From Rhizorhabdus histidinilytica (lineage in GTDB: Bacteria; Pseudomonadota; Alphaproteobacteria; Sphingomonadales; Sphingomonadaceae), in contig NZ_FUYM01000006.1 in assembly GCF_900167915.1 (NCBI RefSeq), forward strand, positions 62,001-126,000: a stretch of 64,000 bases of DNA, read 5' to 3'. The position numbers were made by a program, and so were the translations under genes. Below, one piece after another: positions 1 through 8,367 of the stretch. Position 1 is the first letter of the stretch; every line of letters begins with the position of its first letter. Below the pieces are notes generated by a model. The model had not been told where the DNA came from. It did no database searches and was given only the letters and a program-made list of their open reading frames with translations.

Positions 1-1208
1 ATCTCGCCGCTGACGATCGGCGCGATGCCGTCGAGTGCGGCGCGCCCTTCGGCTTTCAGCCGCGCCGCCGGCAGCCGCCACAGCGTGACGGGTGGTGGCT
101 CGCCCTCGGTCTTGATCAGGCGCAGGCTCATCCCGCCATGGCGATGGCCGAACGGGTCGACATGATTGCCGCCGATCCCGGGGTCCTCGGCCGCAACCAC
201 GACGGTCACCGATCCGTCGGGCTCATAGGCGGCGCGATATTTCTGCACATGGCCGCCGCCGTCCTCGTAATTGTCGAGATTCTCCTGCCAGATGGTGCAG
301 AGCTGGAAGATCCAATAGTCGCACGGCGTCGGCGTGAAGCGCAGCACCAGCGCCTCGTCGGATCCGCAGACCCAGGTACCGAAACCATGGTGCCGGTCGG
401 GCACGCCACCGTTCGACAGATAGACCGCGCGGCTGAAACGGATGCGGTTGGGCCGCTGGGCCAGATTGTCCTGCCACCAGCGGCGGACCAGTTCGGCATA
501 GGCGAGCACCACCTGCCCTGCCTTGGCGAGCGCGTCGGCCATGTCGGCCGGCGTCACGGCGCGCGGCACCGCACCGTCGAGCCGTGCGATCCGCATCGTC
601 GGCGACACCGTCTCCTCGCGCAGATGATAGACGGTGCGGACGAGCAGGCCGACGCACCCTTCGGTGATCGGCAGCCAAGCACGGCCGTCGGCCGGGCGGT
701 TGCGGCTGACGACCACCTCGAAATCGCCATTGGCGTCGAACGGGATCGCGTCGCTCTGGAGGAAGCCGGTGGTGGTGAGGGTCGCCGGGTCGAAGGTGGC
801 GAGCCCGTCGACGCCCTGCGGCGCCCAGTCGCGGTCTCCGGGCTGCGCGGGCTGCGGCGCGGTCCAGCTCGCCATCACGAAATAGGGGATGGTGCCGCGA
901 TTCCCGGTGATCAGATAGTCATGGCGCCCGTCGACGAACTCGGCGAGCAGATGGTCCTGGTCGGGCGACTGGAAGTTGATCGCCTGCCGCCAGGGCGCAT
1001 CGCGCAGCCGCGGCCGATCGGGCTCGCAATTCTCGACGAAGCGCTCGAAGCCGTTGCGCATCAGCCGGGTGACGAAGCGATACCATTCGGCGCGGTCGAG
1101 ATCGTCGACCTCCGCGCCGAACGTCTCGACGGTGCGCGCGGCGATGCGGACGACGTCGAGATAATCGTCGAAGGCGCGGCCCGACAGGAGCCGTTCGGAT
1201 GCGGTCAC
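1..1208 (-). CDS. DUF1214 domain protein, C-terminus beyond the window
   Basis: About 402 residues are visible and the gene runs off the left edge. The GTG start at 1208 overlaps the stop of the upstream sulfotransferase-like gene by four bases (GTGA), which supports translational coupling. Near residues 300-330 it shows a segment ending WIFQLCTIWQENLD that matches WNFQLDNIWMESLD in the protein at 8831-9919, so the two are paralogs of the DUF1214 family. No enzymatic role is established for the family that I can name with confidence. It begins an operon read leftward together with the sulfotransferase-like and alcohol dehydrogenase genes, which suggests a part in the same catabolic route. Confidence 0.75.
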   Translation of the reverse strand, partial: MTASERLLSGRAFDDYLDVVRIAARTVETFGAEVDDLDRAEWYRFVTRLMRNGFERFVENCEPDRPRLRDAPWRQAINFQSPDQDHLLAEFVDGRHDYLITGNRGTIPYFVMASWTAPQPAQPGDRDWAPQGVDGLATFDPATLTTTGFLQSDAIPFDANGDFEVVVSRNRPADGRAWLPITEGCVGLLVRTVYHLREETVSPTMRIARLDGAVPRAVTPADMADALAKAGQVVLAYAELVRRWWQDNLAQRPNRIRFSRAVYLSNGGVPDRHHGFGTWVCGSDEALVLRFTPTPCDYWIFQLCTIWQENLDNYEDGGGHVQKYRAAYEPDGSVTVVVAAEDPGIGGNHVDPFGHRHGGMSLRLIKTEGEPPPVTLWRLPAARLKAEGRAALDGIAPIVSGE

Positions 1209-2455
1209 AGCCTTTCTCCCAGCACGGCTTCCTTCCGGACGGGGAAGCGGTCGTAATAGAAAGCGAAACGCTCCCGCACCGCGCCGACGTCGACCCCGAA
1301 GTCGCCGGCGAGGTCATAGGCGACGCGGCCATGCTTGTTGCGCGGATTGGCGGCGAGGAAATGGTCGATCCGCGCCTCGGCCTCGGACGTCATCTCGAGA
1401 TCGGCGAGCGCATAGACTTTCGCGACGGTGGCCTTCTGGTCGGCCATATAGTCGTGGAACAATATGTCGATCGAGCGGGCGGCGGGCACAGCGTCGCGAT
1501 CGCGCACGCAGCGGCGCAACAGCACCTCGATCCGGTCGATCCACCAGGCGGCAAGCGCGGGCAGGTCCTGCCGGACACGGCGGATGCGGTCGCCATAGGC
1601 GATCATGGTGATCGCCGACTGCAGCACGGCGATGGGGTCGCGATGCGTGACCGGCACGATCGCGGTCGGATGGACCGCCGCCAGCGCGGGCAGGTTCTCC
1701 ATGTGTGGCGGCGACTTCACCACCCAGCGCGCCGGCCCCTTGAGCCAGGACAGCGCCTGCATCACCCGCTTGGCATAGGCGTAGTGCGCGGTCTGGTCGC
1801 TCGCCAGATAATGGTCGCGCCAGCGCGCCGGCCGGCTCAGCCATTCGGGCAGGTAGGAGGAGAAGTCCGGGCCCTGCAGCTCGATATCCTCATGGACATG
1901 GTCGGGCGCCATCTCGTGCATCGCCGGCATCAACGGCAGCGTCTCCTCGAACGCGCCCCACATGGCGGCGGTGCGCTCGCGGCGCGGATCGGGATCGCCG
2001 ACGTCGTCGGGGCCGGGGATCGGTTCCATCGTCTCCCACAGCGGGGTCGAGCGGAGGCGCGGATCGGCGGCCAGGATGTTGACGAGATGGGTGGTGCCCG
2101 ATCGCGGCAGGCCCGCGACCATGATCGGGCGGTCGATCTCGGCCGCCGCGATCTCGGGATGGCGGCGCCAGAGATCCTCGATCCGCAGCCGCGCCGAGGC
2201 ATAGCGCACGCATTCGCCGAACAGCGTGGCGCGGCCGAGCGCGGCGAGGTCGCGGTCCTCTTCATAGCTCGCCAGCCAGATCGCCAGCCGCTCGCGGAAG
2301 TCTTCGGCGCCGAAATCGGACAGGCCGGTCGCTGCCCGGGCGGCGTCGAGCACCGCCTCGACCGTCATCGTCACCGGCGGCGCGGCGGCGAGCGCGGCCC
2401 GCTGCCGGTCGGTCAGCCGGGGCTCGGCGAGGTCGTCGATGCGGATGTCAGGCAT
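1205..2455 (-). CDS. Sulfotransferase-family protein (Sulfotransfer_3 type)
   Basis: A 416-residue protein with the PAPS-binding P-loop-like motif GLPRSGTTHL at residues 115-124, a WVVKSPPH segment at 244-251 and a THRDP segment near 270-274 that corresponds to the 3'-phosphate-binding region of this family. Family members transfer sulfate from PAPS to hydroxyl groups, but many bacterial ones lie in catabolic clusters and have no tested substrate. It overlaps the alcohol dehydrogenase upstream by eight bases and the DUF1214 gene downstream by four, so the three are almost certainly one transcript. A second family member lies at 14455-15621. Confidence 0.85.
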   Translation of the reverse strand: MPDIRIDDLAEPRLTDRQRAALAAAPPVTMTVEAVLDAARAATGLSDFGAEDFRERLAIWLASYEEDRDLAALGRATLFGECVRYASARLRIEDLWRRHPEIAAAEIDRPIMVAGLPRSGTTHLVNILAADPRLRSTPLWETMEPIPGPDDVGDPDPRRERTAAMWGAFEETLPLMPAMHEMAPDHVHEDIELQGPDFSSYLPEWLSRPARWRDHYLASDQTAHYAYAKRVMQALSWLKGPARWVVKSPPHMENLPALAAVHPTAIVPVTHRDPIAVLQSAITMIAYGDRIRRVRQDLPALAAWWIDRIEVLLRRCVRDRDAVPAARSIDILFHDYMADQKATVAKVYALADLEMTSEAEARIDHFLAANPRNKHGRVAYDLAGDFGVDVGAVRERFAFYYDRFPVRKEAVLGERL

Positions 2456-3461
2456 CGCAGGCCACCATCACCTTGGCCGAGACGGCCGTGTCGCGCGCCG
2501 CCGCCAGCGCCTCGTCGAAGCGGCTCAGCGGCAGGCGGTGGCTGATGAAGGCGTCGGCGTCGAAGCCCGGCTCCGACAGCGCGGCGATCACCTCGGGAAA
2601 CTCGTCGGGATAAGCCATCGAGGTGACGAAGCTCATCTCCTTGCCGAGCGCCATCTTCCAGTCGATCGCGATCGGCTGGTGGTGGACCGCGACCATCACC
2701 GCGCGGGCGTGGAACGGCGCCATGCCGACGATCGACGGCAGCACCGAGGGCGCACCCGACGCCTCGAAGAAGAGGGTGGTGCCGACCGTCGGCCAGCCGA
2801 ACAGGTTGCCCCGGCCATGCGCGTCGCCGAGCGCGGCGGCGACGTCGGCGGTGTCGGCGTCGATGCAGAGATCGGCGCCCAGCCGCCGCGCCCGTTCGAG
2901 CCGCGCCGCCGACCGGTCGATCGCGACGACATGGCGGACGCCCAGCCGCTTCAGGAAGAAGACGATGCCGAGCCCGATCGGCCCCACCCCGAACAGCGCG
3001 ACCCGGTCGTCCGACGACGCGCCCGAACGGTGGACGGCGTGAAGCGCCACGGCCAGCGGCTCGGCCAGCGCGGCGGCGTCCCAGCCGACATGATCGGGAA
3101 TCGCATGGACCGCGCCGCCCAGCGTCGCGTTCGAGACACGCAGCAGCGGTGCGAAGGCGCCTTCGGGCAGGCCGGCGCCGATGCCGTTGCCGTCGCCCAT
3201 CGGATTGACCACGACGCGCAGGCCGGGTGCGATACCGCGCACCTCGGCGCCGACCGCCTCGATCGTTCCCGACAGCTCGTGGCCGATGCCGAACGGCTCG
3301 GTCGCGGGCATCGCGACGCCACCCGCCTTGATATAGCCGAGGTCCGATCCGCACAGCCCGCAGCGTCGTACGCGCACCAGCACGTCGCGCGGCCCGACGA
3401 GCGGGTCCGCGACCTCATCGATGCGTACATCGTCCACGCCATGAATGCGAACTGCCTTCAT
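2448..3461 (-). CDS. Zinc-type alcohol dehydrogenase (MDR family)
   Basis: A 337-residue medium-chain dehydrogenase. Catalytic-zinc residues are seen as CGLCGSD (Cys34-Cys37) and GHE (60-62), and a Rossmann motif GVGPIGLG at 158-165 for NAD(P) binding. The lobe that normally holds four cysteines for the structural zinc instead reads VVNPMGDGNGIGAG (84-97), so the structural zinc is absent. It probably oxidises a secondary alcohol or reduces a ketone in the catabolic pathway. It is first in a leftward operon with the sulfotransferase-like and DUF1214 genes; the 126-base gap upstream contains an inverted repeat. Confidence 0.85.
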   Translation of the reverse strand: MKAVRIHGVDDVRIDEVADPLVGPRDVLVRVRRCGLCGSDLGYIKAGGVAMPATEPFGIGHELSGTIEAVGAEVRGIAPGLRVVVNPMGDGNGIGAGLPEGAFAPLLRVSNATLGGAVHAIPDHVGWDAAALAEPLAVALHAVHRSGASSDDRVALFGVGPIGLGIVFFLKRLGVRHVVAIDRSAARLERARRLGADLCIDADTADVAAALGDAHGRGNLFGWPTVGTTLFFEASGAPSVLPSIVGMAPFHARAVMVAVHHQPIAIDWKMALGKEMSFVTSMAYPDEFPEVIAALSEPGFDADAFISHRLPLSRFDEALAAARDTAVSAKVMVACDA

Positions 3462-3524
3462 CGACCCCTCTCCTAATGAGGTATGCGTTTTTCTTCAACG
3501 AATCTTCTACGCAAATCATCAACG

Positions 3525-3537
3525 ATACAATTTGTAT
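3525..3537. promoter_or_regulatory. Inverted repeat upstream of the alcohol dehydrogenase operon
   Basis: ATACAA-T-TTGTAT is a perfect six-base inverted repeat with a one-base centre, about 65 bases upstream of the dehydrogenase start, in an AT-rich patch. It lies between the TetR gene and the operon that TetR precedes, so it is a candidate operator. This is inference from position and symmetry only. Confidence 0.4.
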
Positions 3538-3587
3538 TGTCAATTGACGATCACCGCCGCCGCCGGCGCTGCGCATTTCCGCGGCGT

Positions 3588-4259
3588 TCAGGCCGATCCG
3601 TGGAGGAAGGCGTCGATTCGCTCGGCCAGCACCACCTCATATTCCGACATGTCGGCCAGCGCGGCGAACAGGGTGATCTCGGCGCTGATGCGGTCGAGCA
3701 TCATGAAGAAGATGTCGGCGCGCGCCCTTTGCCGGCGCGCGGCGGCGTCCTCGCCCAGCGCCGCCGCGAAGGCGGGGACGTCGGGCGCCAGCAGCCGGAT
3801 CAGCATCTGGCGATCCTGGCGGAGCTTCTCGTGAAAGGCCTCGTCGGTCGCGGCGAGGCCGTGGATCAGCACCGAAATCTGCCCCTCGGCGCGGTAGAAC
3901 TCGACGGCCTGCCGCGCCCAGCGGATCGCCGGCAACCGGCCCGCCGCGACCCTGGCGAGCAGCCGGAAGTGCGGGATCGCCCGCTCCATCGTCGCCTCGT
4001 ACATCGAGACGACGACGTCGCGCCGCGACTTGAAGTGGCGATAGAAGGTCGCCCGGCTGACCCCGGACACGGCCAATATGTCCTCGACCGACAGCTCGTC
4101 GAACCGGCGCGAGCGCAGCAGGTCGCGCAGCGCGTCGACGATCTCGCGCCGGCTCGACGCGACCTGCGCCTCCTGCCGGATCGAACGCACACCCGATCGC
4201 GGCCCCGGCCGCCTGCTCCGATCCCCGGCACTATCCATGTCCGTCGCGGTCTCGCCCAT
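3588..4259 (-). CDS. TetR/AcrR-family transcriptional regulator
   Basis: The N-terminal helix-turn-helix reads SVEDILAVSGVSRATFYRHF, typical of TetR repressors, followed by an all-helical ligand-binding region. The ATG at 4259 gives 223 residues; the frame is open upstream to 4349, with another ATG at 4289, so the start is uncertain. It sits between the leftward alcohol dehydrogenase operon and the divergent ring-cleavage operon at 4456, and could control both. Likely ligands are pathway intermediates, by analogy with TetR regulators of catabolic operons. Confidence 0.85.
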   Translation of the reverse strand: MGETATDMDSAGDRSRRPGPRSGVRSIRQEAQVASSRREIVDALRDLLRSRRFDELSVEDILAVSGVSRATFYRHFKSRRDVVVSMYEATMERAIPHFRLLARVAAGRLPAIRWARQAVEFYRAEGQISVLIHGLAATDEAFHEKLRQDRQMLIRLLAPDVPAFAAALGEDAAARRQRARADIFFMMLDRISAEITLFAALADMSEYEVVLAERIDAFLHGSA

Positions 4260-4455
4260 CGTCCCGCCACCATGCGCCAGCCGCGACATAAGCGCAATCC
4301 CACGGCATTTCCTCCGCGAGATTGCAAATAATCGCCCACATGATAACAATGTGCGTATTGATAAGCCGATTTTTTAACGTAAAGCGCTTGAAACCCCCTC
4401 CCGCTGTTGATAGGCCGGGCGGCAGTAGAGCAAGACCCTTGGGGAGGCAGGAACG

Positions 4456-5349
4456 ATGGCGGTCCGATCGCTGGCCTATATTCGCGTCGAGACGCGCGAC
4501 CTGGCGGCCTGGCGCAGCTTCGCCGAAGGCGTGGTGGGCGCCGCGGCGACGCCCGATTCGAACGAGGAGCGGCTGCTGCTCCGCCTCGACGGGCGCCCGT
4601 GGCGCTTCTGCATCGAGAAGGGCGAGCAGGACCGCTATCTGTGCGCCGGGCTCGAATGCCCCGACGAGGCGCAGTGGCAGGCGACCGTCGACCGGCTGGC
4701 CAAGGCCGGCGTCGCGCTGGAACAGGCCGATGCGGCGACGATCGCGCAGCGCCACGTCCGCGGCATGGTGTCGCTGGCCGATCCCGCCGGCAACCGCATC
4801 GAGCTGGTATGGGGCAATGTCGTCGCCGGCACGCCGTTCGTGTCGCCCGCCGGCGTCCCCGCCTTCGTCACCGGCGAGATGGGCTTCGGCCATGTCGTGG
4901 TGCCGACCAACTGCTATGACGAGACGCGCCGCTTCTACAAGGAGCTGCTCGGCTTCGGCGACAGCGACGAGATGCGCGTCTTCTTCCCCGGCGGGCCCGA
5001 ACAGGGGCTGGGCATGAGCTTCATGCACGCCACCGGCCCGCGCCACCACACCGTCGCGGTCGGCGAGTTCCCGGCGCCGTCGGGCCTGATCCACACGATG
5101 GTCGAGGTGCCCTCGATCGACGATGTCGGGCTGGCGCTCGATCGCGCGCAGGCGGCGGGGGTCCACATCTCGTCGACGCTCGGCCGGCACACCAACGACA
5201 AGATGATCAGCTTCTACATGCGGACGCCATCGGGATTCGACATCGAATTCGGCTGCGGCGGCGCCCAGACCGCCGACTGGACGACGGTGACCCCGACCTT
5301 CACGATCAAGGAGGACCTGTGGGGCCACACATGGGATTTCGGAACGTGA
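4456..5349 (+). CDS. hsaC: HsaC/BphC-type extradiol catechol dioxygenase
   Basis: A 297-residue two-domain VOC protein. Remembered similarity to the 3,4-DHSA dioxygenase HsaC of steroid degraders is extensive, notably GFGHVV, GLIHTMVEV, STLGRHTND, SFYMRTPSGFDIEFG. The iron ligands of type I extradiol dioxygenases are kept: His in GFGHVV, His in GLIHTM, Glu in FDIEFG. The enzyme should open a catecholic ring by meta-cleavage, in steroid degradation ring A of a secosteroid. It is first in a rightward operon with ipdA, ipdB, a ketosteroid isomerase and an SDR. A biphenyl-type catechol remains possible as the true substrate. Confidence 0.85.
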   Translation: MAVRSLAYIRVETRDLAAWRSFAEGVVGAAATPDSNEERLLLRLDGRPWRFCIEKGEQDRYLCAGLECPDEAQWQATVDRLAKAGVALEQADAATIAQRHVRGMVSLADPAGNRIELVWGNVVAGTPFVSPAGVPAFVTGEMGFGHVVVPTNCYDETRRFYKELLGFGDSDEMRVFFPGGPEQGLGMSFMHATGPRHHTVAVGEFPAPSGLIHTMVEVPSIDDVGLALDRAQAAGVHISSTLGRHTNDKMISFYMRTPSGFDIEFGCGGAQTADWTTVTPTFTIKEDLWGHTWDFGT

Positions 5350-6227
5350 CGACATTGGACAAGCGCACCACTGCAGAGGCGGTGGTCGGCCGTCTGCGCG
5401 ACGGCATGACGATCGGGATCGGCGGCTGGGGCCCGCGGCGCAAGCCGATGGCGCTGGTCCGCGCGCTGCTGCGCAGCGGCGTCAAGGACCTGACCGTCGT
5501 CGCCTATGGCGGGCCCGACGTCGGCATGCTGCTGGCGGCGGGCAAGGTGCGCAAGCTGATCTACGGCTTCGTCTCGCTCGACGCGATCCCGCTCGAACCC
5601 TATTTCCGCAAGGCGCGCGAGGCCGGCGGCCTCGAGGTGCTCGAGCTCGACGAGGGCATGCTGCAATGGGGGCTGAAGGCCGCCGCGCTGCGCCTGCCCT
5701 TCCTGCCGACCCGCGTCGGCCTGGGCACCGACGTGTTCGACCAGGGCGGCTTCCGCACCGTGACCTCGCCCTATGACGACGGCGAGGTGCTGCTGGCGAT
5801 GCCGGCGGTGCCGCTCGATCTCGCGCTGATCCACGTCCACCGCGCCGACCGGATGGGCAATATCCAGGCGCTCGGCCCCGACACCTATTATGACGAATGG
5901 TTCGCCAAGGCGGCGAAGGAGGTCGTCGTGTCGGCCGAGGAGGTCGTCGACCGGCTCGATCTCAGCCATCCCGAGGACGCCAAGGCCAACATCGTCGAGC
6001 GCTGCTTCGTGCAGCACGTCGTCGAGGCGCGGCACGGCGCCCATCCCACCTCGATGCCGCCCGCCTATGGCTGGGACATGGCCGCGCTCAAGGCCTATGT
6101 CGCCAGCGCCGGCGAGGAGGACGGCTGGGCACGCTACCGGGCCGATACGATCGGCCCCGACGAAGCGCATTATCTGGCGCAGGCGGGCGGCGACGCCATC
6201 GCCAAGCTGCCCCTCCCGATTTTCTGA
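5319..6227 (+). CDS. ipdA: IpdA-type CoA-transferase-like alpha subunit
   Basis: A 302-residue family I CoA-transferase-like subunit. The segments GGWGPRRKPMALVRA, VVAYGGPDVG, YGFVSLD and DEGMLQWGL correspond closely to IpdA of the mycobacterial cholesterol pathway, where IpdAB hydrolytically opens the last carbocyclic ring of COCHEA-CoA rather than transferring CoA. The GTG at 5319 follows AAGGAGG (5308-5314), lying inside the dioxygenase gene; GTG at 5346, which gives a GTGA overlap with its stop, is the alternative. The neighbouring ipdB gene begins ten bases after its stop, as expected for an obligate heteromer. Confidence 0.88.
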   Translation: MGPHMGFRNVTTLDKRTTAEAVVGRLRDGMTIGIGGWGPRRKPMALVRALLRSGVKDLTVVAYGGPDVGMLLAAGKVRKLIYGFVSLDAIPLEPYFRKAREAGGLEVLELDEGMLQWGLKAAALRLPFLPTRVGLGTDVFDQGGFRTVTSPYDDGEVLLAMPAVPLDLALIHVHRADRMGNIQALGPDTYYDEWFAKAAKEVVVSAEEVVDRLDLSHPEDAKANIVERCFVQHVVEARHGAHPTSMPPAYGWDMAALKAYVASAGEEDGWARYRADTIGPDEAHYLAQAGGDAIAKLPLPIF

Positions 6228-6237
6228 GGACCTGGCG

Positions 6238-7035
6238 ATGACCGCGCCCGACCATATGTTGTCCGAACTGCTGATCGTCGCCTGTTCCGAGGTGTTCCGG
6301 AACAATGGCGAGATCGTCGCCACCGGCATCGGCCCGATCCCGCGCGTCGCCGCGGGGCTCGCCAAGACGACCCACAGCCCCGAGCTGCTGATGACCGACG
6401 GCGAGGCCTATCTGGTCGAGGAGCCGGTGCCGATCGGCCCGCGCGGCTATGACGACCGCAAGCCGTCGGGCTACCTGCCCTTCTCGCGCTATTTCGACAG
6501 CGCGGTGTGGACAGGACGGCGCCACGCGCTGGTCTCGCCGATCCAGATCGACCGCTTCGGGCAGATGAACCTGTCCTATGTCGGCGGCACCTTCGACAAG
6601 CCCAAGGTCCAGATGCTGGGCGCGCGCGGCTTCCCCGGCAACACGATCCACCACATCAACTCGATGTTCGTGCCGGCCCATTCGACGCGCATCTTCGTCC
6701 CCGGCGAGGTCCAGTCGGTGTCGAGCGTCGGCTACAACCCGGCGCGGCGGCTGAAGGGCGCGGACTTCAGCGGCGTCGACCTGCGCTTCATCGTCACCGA
6801 CCTGTGCGTGATGGACTTCGGCGGGCCCGACCATGCGATCCGGCTGGTGTCGCTGCACGACGGCGTGACGGTCGACCAGGTGCGCGAGGCGACCGGCTTC
6901 GAGCTGCTGGTCGACGGCACGCCGCCCGTCACCCCGGCGCCGACCGAGGAACAGCTCGCCATCATTGCGCGGCTCGATCCCCACAATATCCGCGCGACGG
7001 TGCTCAAGGGGAATCCGCCCGGCAAGCGGAGCTGA
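6238..7035 (+). CDS. ipdB: IpdB-type CoA-transferase-like beta subunit
   Basis: A 265-residue beta subunit. Conserved stretches recalled from IpdB are present: LLMTDGEAYLV, GYLPFSRYFD, GRRHALVSPIQIDRFGQMN, GARGFPGNTIHH and VMDFGGPDHAIRLVSLH. Together with the preceding gene it should form the ring-opening hydrolase acting on a CoA-bound cyclic beta-diketone late in steroid C/D-ring breakdown. The ATG at 6238 follows a GAGGA ribosome site and the frame upstream is only an open shadow of ipdA. The product is soluble and cytoplasmic, with no signal peptide. Confidence 0.88.
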   Translation: MTAPDHMLSELLIVACSEVFRNNGEIVATGIGPIPRVAAGLAKTTHSPELLMTDGEAYLVEEPVPIGPRGYDDRKPSGYLPFSRYFDSAVWTGRRHALVSPIQIDRFGQMNLSYVGGTFDKPKVQMLGARGFPGNTIHHINSMFVPAHSTRIFVPGEVQSVSSVGYNPARRLKGADFSGVDLRFIVTDLCVMDFGGPDHAIRLVSLHDGVTVDQVREATGFELLVDGTPPVTPAPTEEQLAIIARLDPHNIRATVLKGNPPGKRS

Positions 7036-7089
7036 GCTCCGCGCGCCATATCCAGAACGAGAATGATCGCACTTTTCGGGAGAGCCGAC

Positions 7090-7458
7090 ATGACCAGCCC
7101 AGACCAGATGGTTCGCGCCGTACAGAGCTATGTCGAGGCGTTCGACAAGGGCGACCCCGAGATGGTGGTCGCCCTGTTCGCGGCCGACGCCACGGTCGAG
7201 GATCCGGTCGGCACTCCGCCGCATGTCGGCCATGAGGCGATCCGCGCCTTCTACACGAAGTCGATGCAGACCGGCGCCAAGCTCCACCTCGACGGGCCGG
7301 TGCGCGTCGCCGGCGATACCGCCGCCTTCGCCTTCCATGTCGGCTTCGCCAAGCCCGGCATGCAGGTCGACGTGATCGACCTGTTCCGCTTCGGCCCCGA
7401 CGGCAAGGTCGTATCGATGCAGGCCTTTTTCGGCCCCACCAACATGAAGGGATTCTGA
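7090..7458 (+). CDS. ksi: Delta5-3-ketosteroid isomerase
   Basis: A 122-residue protein of the classical bacterial ketosteroid isomerase length. The catalytic residues of the family are all visible: Tyr in SYVEAFDKGD, Asp in TVEDPVG, and Asp in DVIDLFRF, which correspond to Tyr16, Asp40 and Asp103 of the Pseudomonas putida enzyme. It should move the double bond of a delta5-3-ketosteroid to delta4, an early step in ring A processing. The ATG at 7090 has GGGAGAG seven bases upstream; an in-frame start at 7063 lacks this. It lies between ipdB and an SDR, three bases before the latter. Confidence 0.88.
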   Translation: MTSPDQMVRAVQSYVEAFDKGDPEMVVALFAADATVEDPVGTPPHVGHEAIRAFYTKSMQTGAKLHLDGPVRVAGDTAAFAFHVGFAKPGMQVDVIDLFRFGPDGKVVSMQAFFGPTNMKGF

Positions 7459-7460
7459 CC

Positions 7461-8210
7461 ATGGCTCGGCTGCTCGAAAACCGGATCGCCTTCGTCACCG
7501 GCGGCGCCGGCGGCATCGGCGCCGCGACCGCGATCGCCTTCGCCGCCGAGGGCGCGAAGGTGGCGGTCGCCGACCTCAAGGACCCGGAGGGCACCGTCCG
7601 CGCGATCCTCGCCGCGGGCGGCGAGGCCTATGCGCTGTCGCTGGACGTGACCGATCAGGCAGCGGTCGACGCCGCCGTTGACGGCGTCGTCGCGAAATGG
7701 GGGCGGCTCGACATCGCCTTCAACAATGCCGGCGTGTCGCTCGAGGACTATACGACCCCGTGGGAATCGGTCGAGCTGTACGACAAGGTGGTCGCCGTGA
7801 ACCAGCGCGGCGTGATGCTGTGCATGGCGGCCGAGCTGCGCCACATGGCGCCGCAGAAGTCGGGCTCCATCATCAACACCGCCTCGGTCGCCGGCATGGT
7901 CGGCCTGTCGGGCGCCGGCTATTGCGGCAGCAAGCACGCCGTGGTCGGCATCACCCGATCGGCGGCGATGCGCTACGCGGCCGAGGGCATCCGCGTGAAC
8001 TGCGTCTGCCCCGGCGCGATCGCGACGCCGATGACCGAGAATGAGGCGATGAGCGACGAAGCGCGCAGCTTCATGGCGCAGATGCACCCGATGAACCGCA
8101 TCGGCCGCGCCGAGGAGATCGCCGACGGCGTCGTCTTCCTGGCGTCGGACAAGGCCAGCTTCATCACCGGCCACCCCCTCGCGATCGACGGCGGCTTCCT
8201 GGCGCGCTGA
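7461..8210 (+). CDS. SDR-family oxidoreductase
   Basis: A 249-residue classical short-chain dehydrogenase with TGGAGGIG for cofactor binding, NNAG, and the YCGSK catalytic Tyr-Lys pair. It is the last gene of the dioxygenase-ipdAB-isomerase operon. Candidate roles are hydroxysteroid oxidation, or oxidation of a hydroxyl on the perhydroindane ring system as done by the SDR IpdF in steroid degraders. The sequence alone does not decide. A palindromic repeat lies directly downstream in the convergent gap. Confidence 0.85.
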   Translation: MARLLENRIAFVTGGAGGIGAATAIAFAAEGAKVAVADLKDPEGTVRAILAAGGEAYALSLDVTDQAAVDAAVDGVVAKWGRLDIAFNNAGVSLEDYTTPWESVELYDKVVAVNQRGVMLCMAAELRHMAPQKSGSIINTASVAGMVGLSGAGYCGSKHAVVGITRSAAMRYAAEGIRVNCVCPGAIATPMTENEAMSDEARSFMAQMHPMNRIGRAEEIADGVVFLASDKASFITGHPLAIDGGFLAR

Positions 8211-8242
8211 GCCGGGATTCCGTCAGCTATATCAACACCCTG

Positions 8243-8348
8243 CCGCTCATCCTGAGGAGGGACTGAGCCTTGGCGAAGGCCCATCTCGAAGGACCACTCC
8301 TTCGAGACGCCACTTCGCCTCCGCTCAATGGCTCCACAGGATGAGCGG
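8243..8348. repeat. About 106-base palindromic repeat, copy 1
   Basis: The element begins CCGCTCATCCTGAGGAGG and ends with the inverted CAGGATGAGCGG; a central hairpin pairs CTCGAAGGA with TCCTTCGAG. A copy in opposite orientation lies at 39150-39257. Both sit in gaps between convergent genes, so RNA from either strand would fold into a long hairpin and could act as a bidirectional terminator or mRNA 3'-end stabiliser. Confidence 0.75.
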
Positions 8349-8367
8349 AAGTAGGTGCGTCCGGCCT

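Noticed and set aside
138-2545. Long forward frames (372 and 448 residues) over the DUF1214 and sulfotransferase genes
   Set aside because: They are Arg/His/Gly-rich shadows of the leftward genes with clear motifs and have no recognisable domain.
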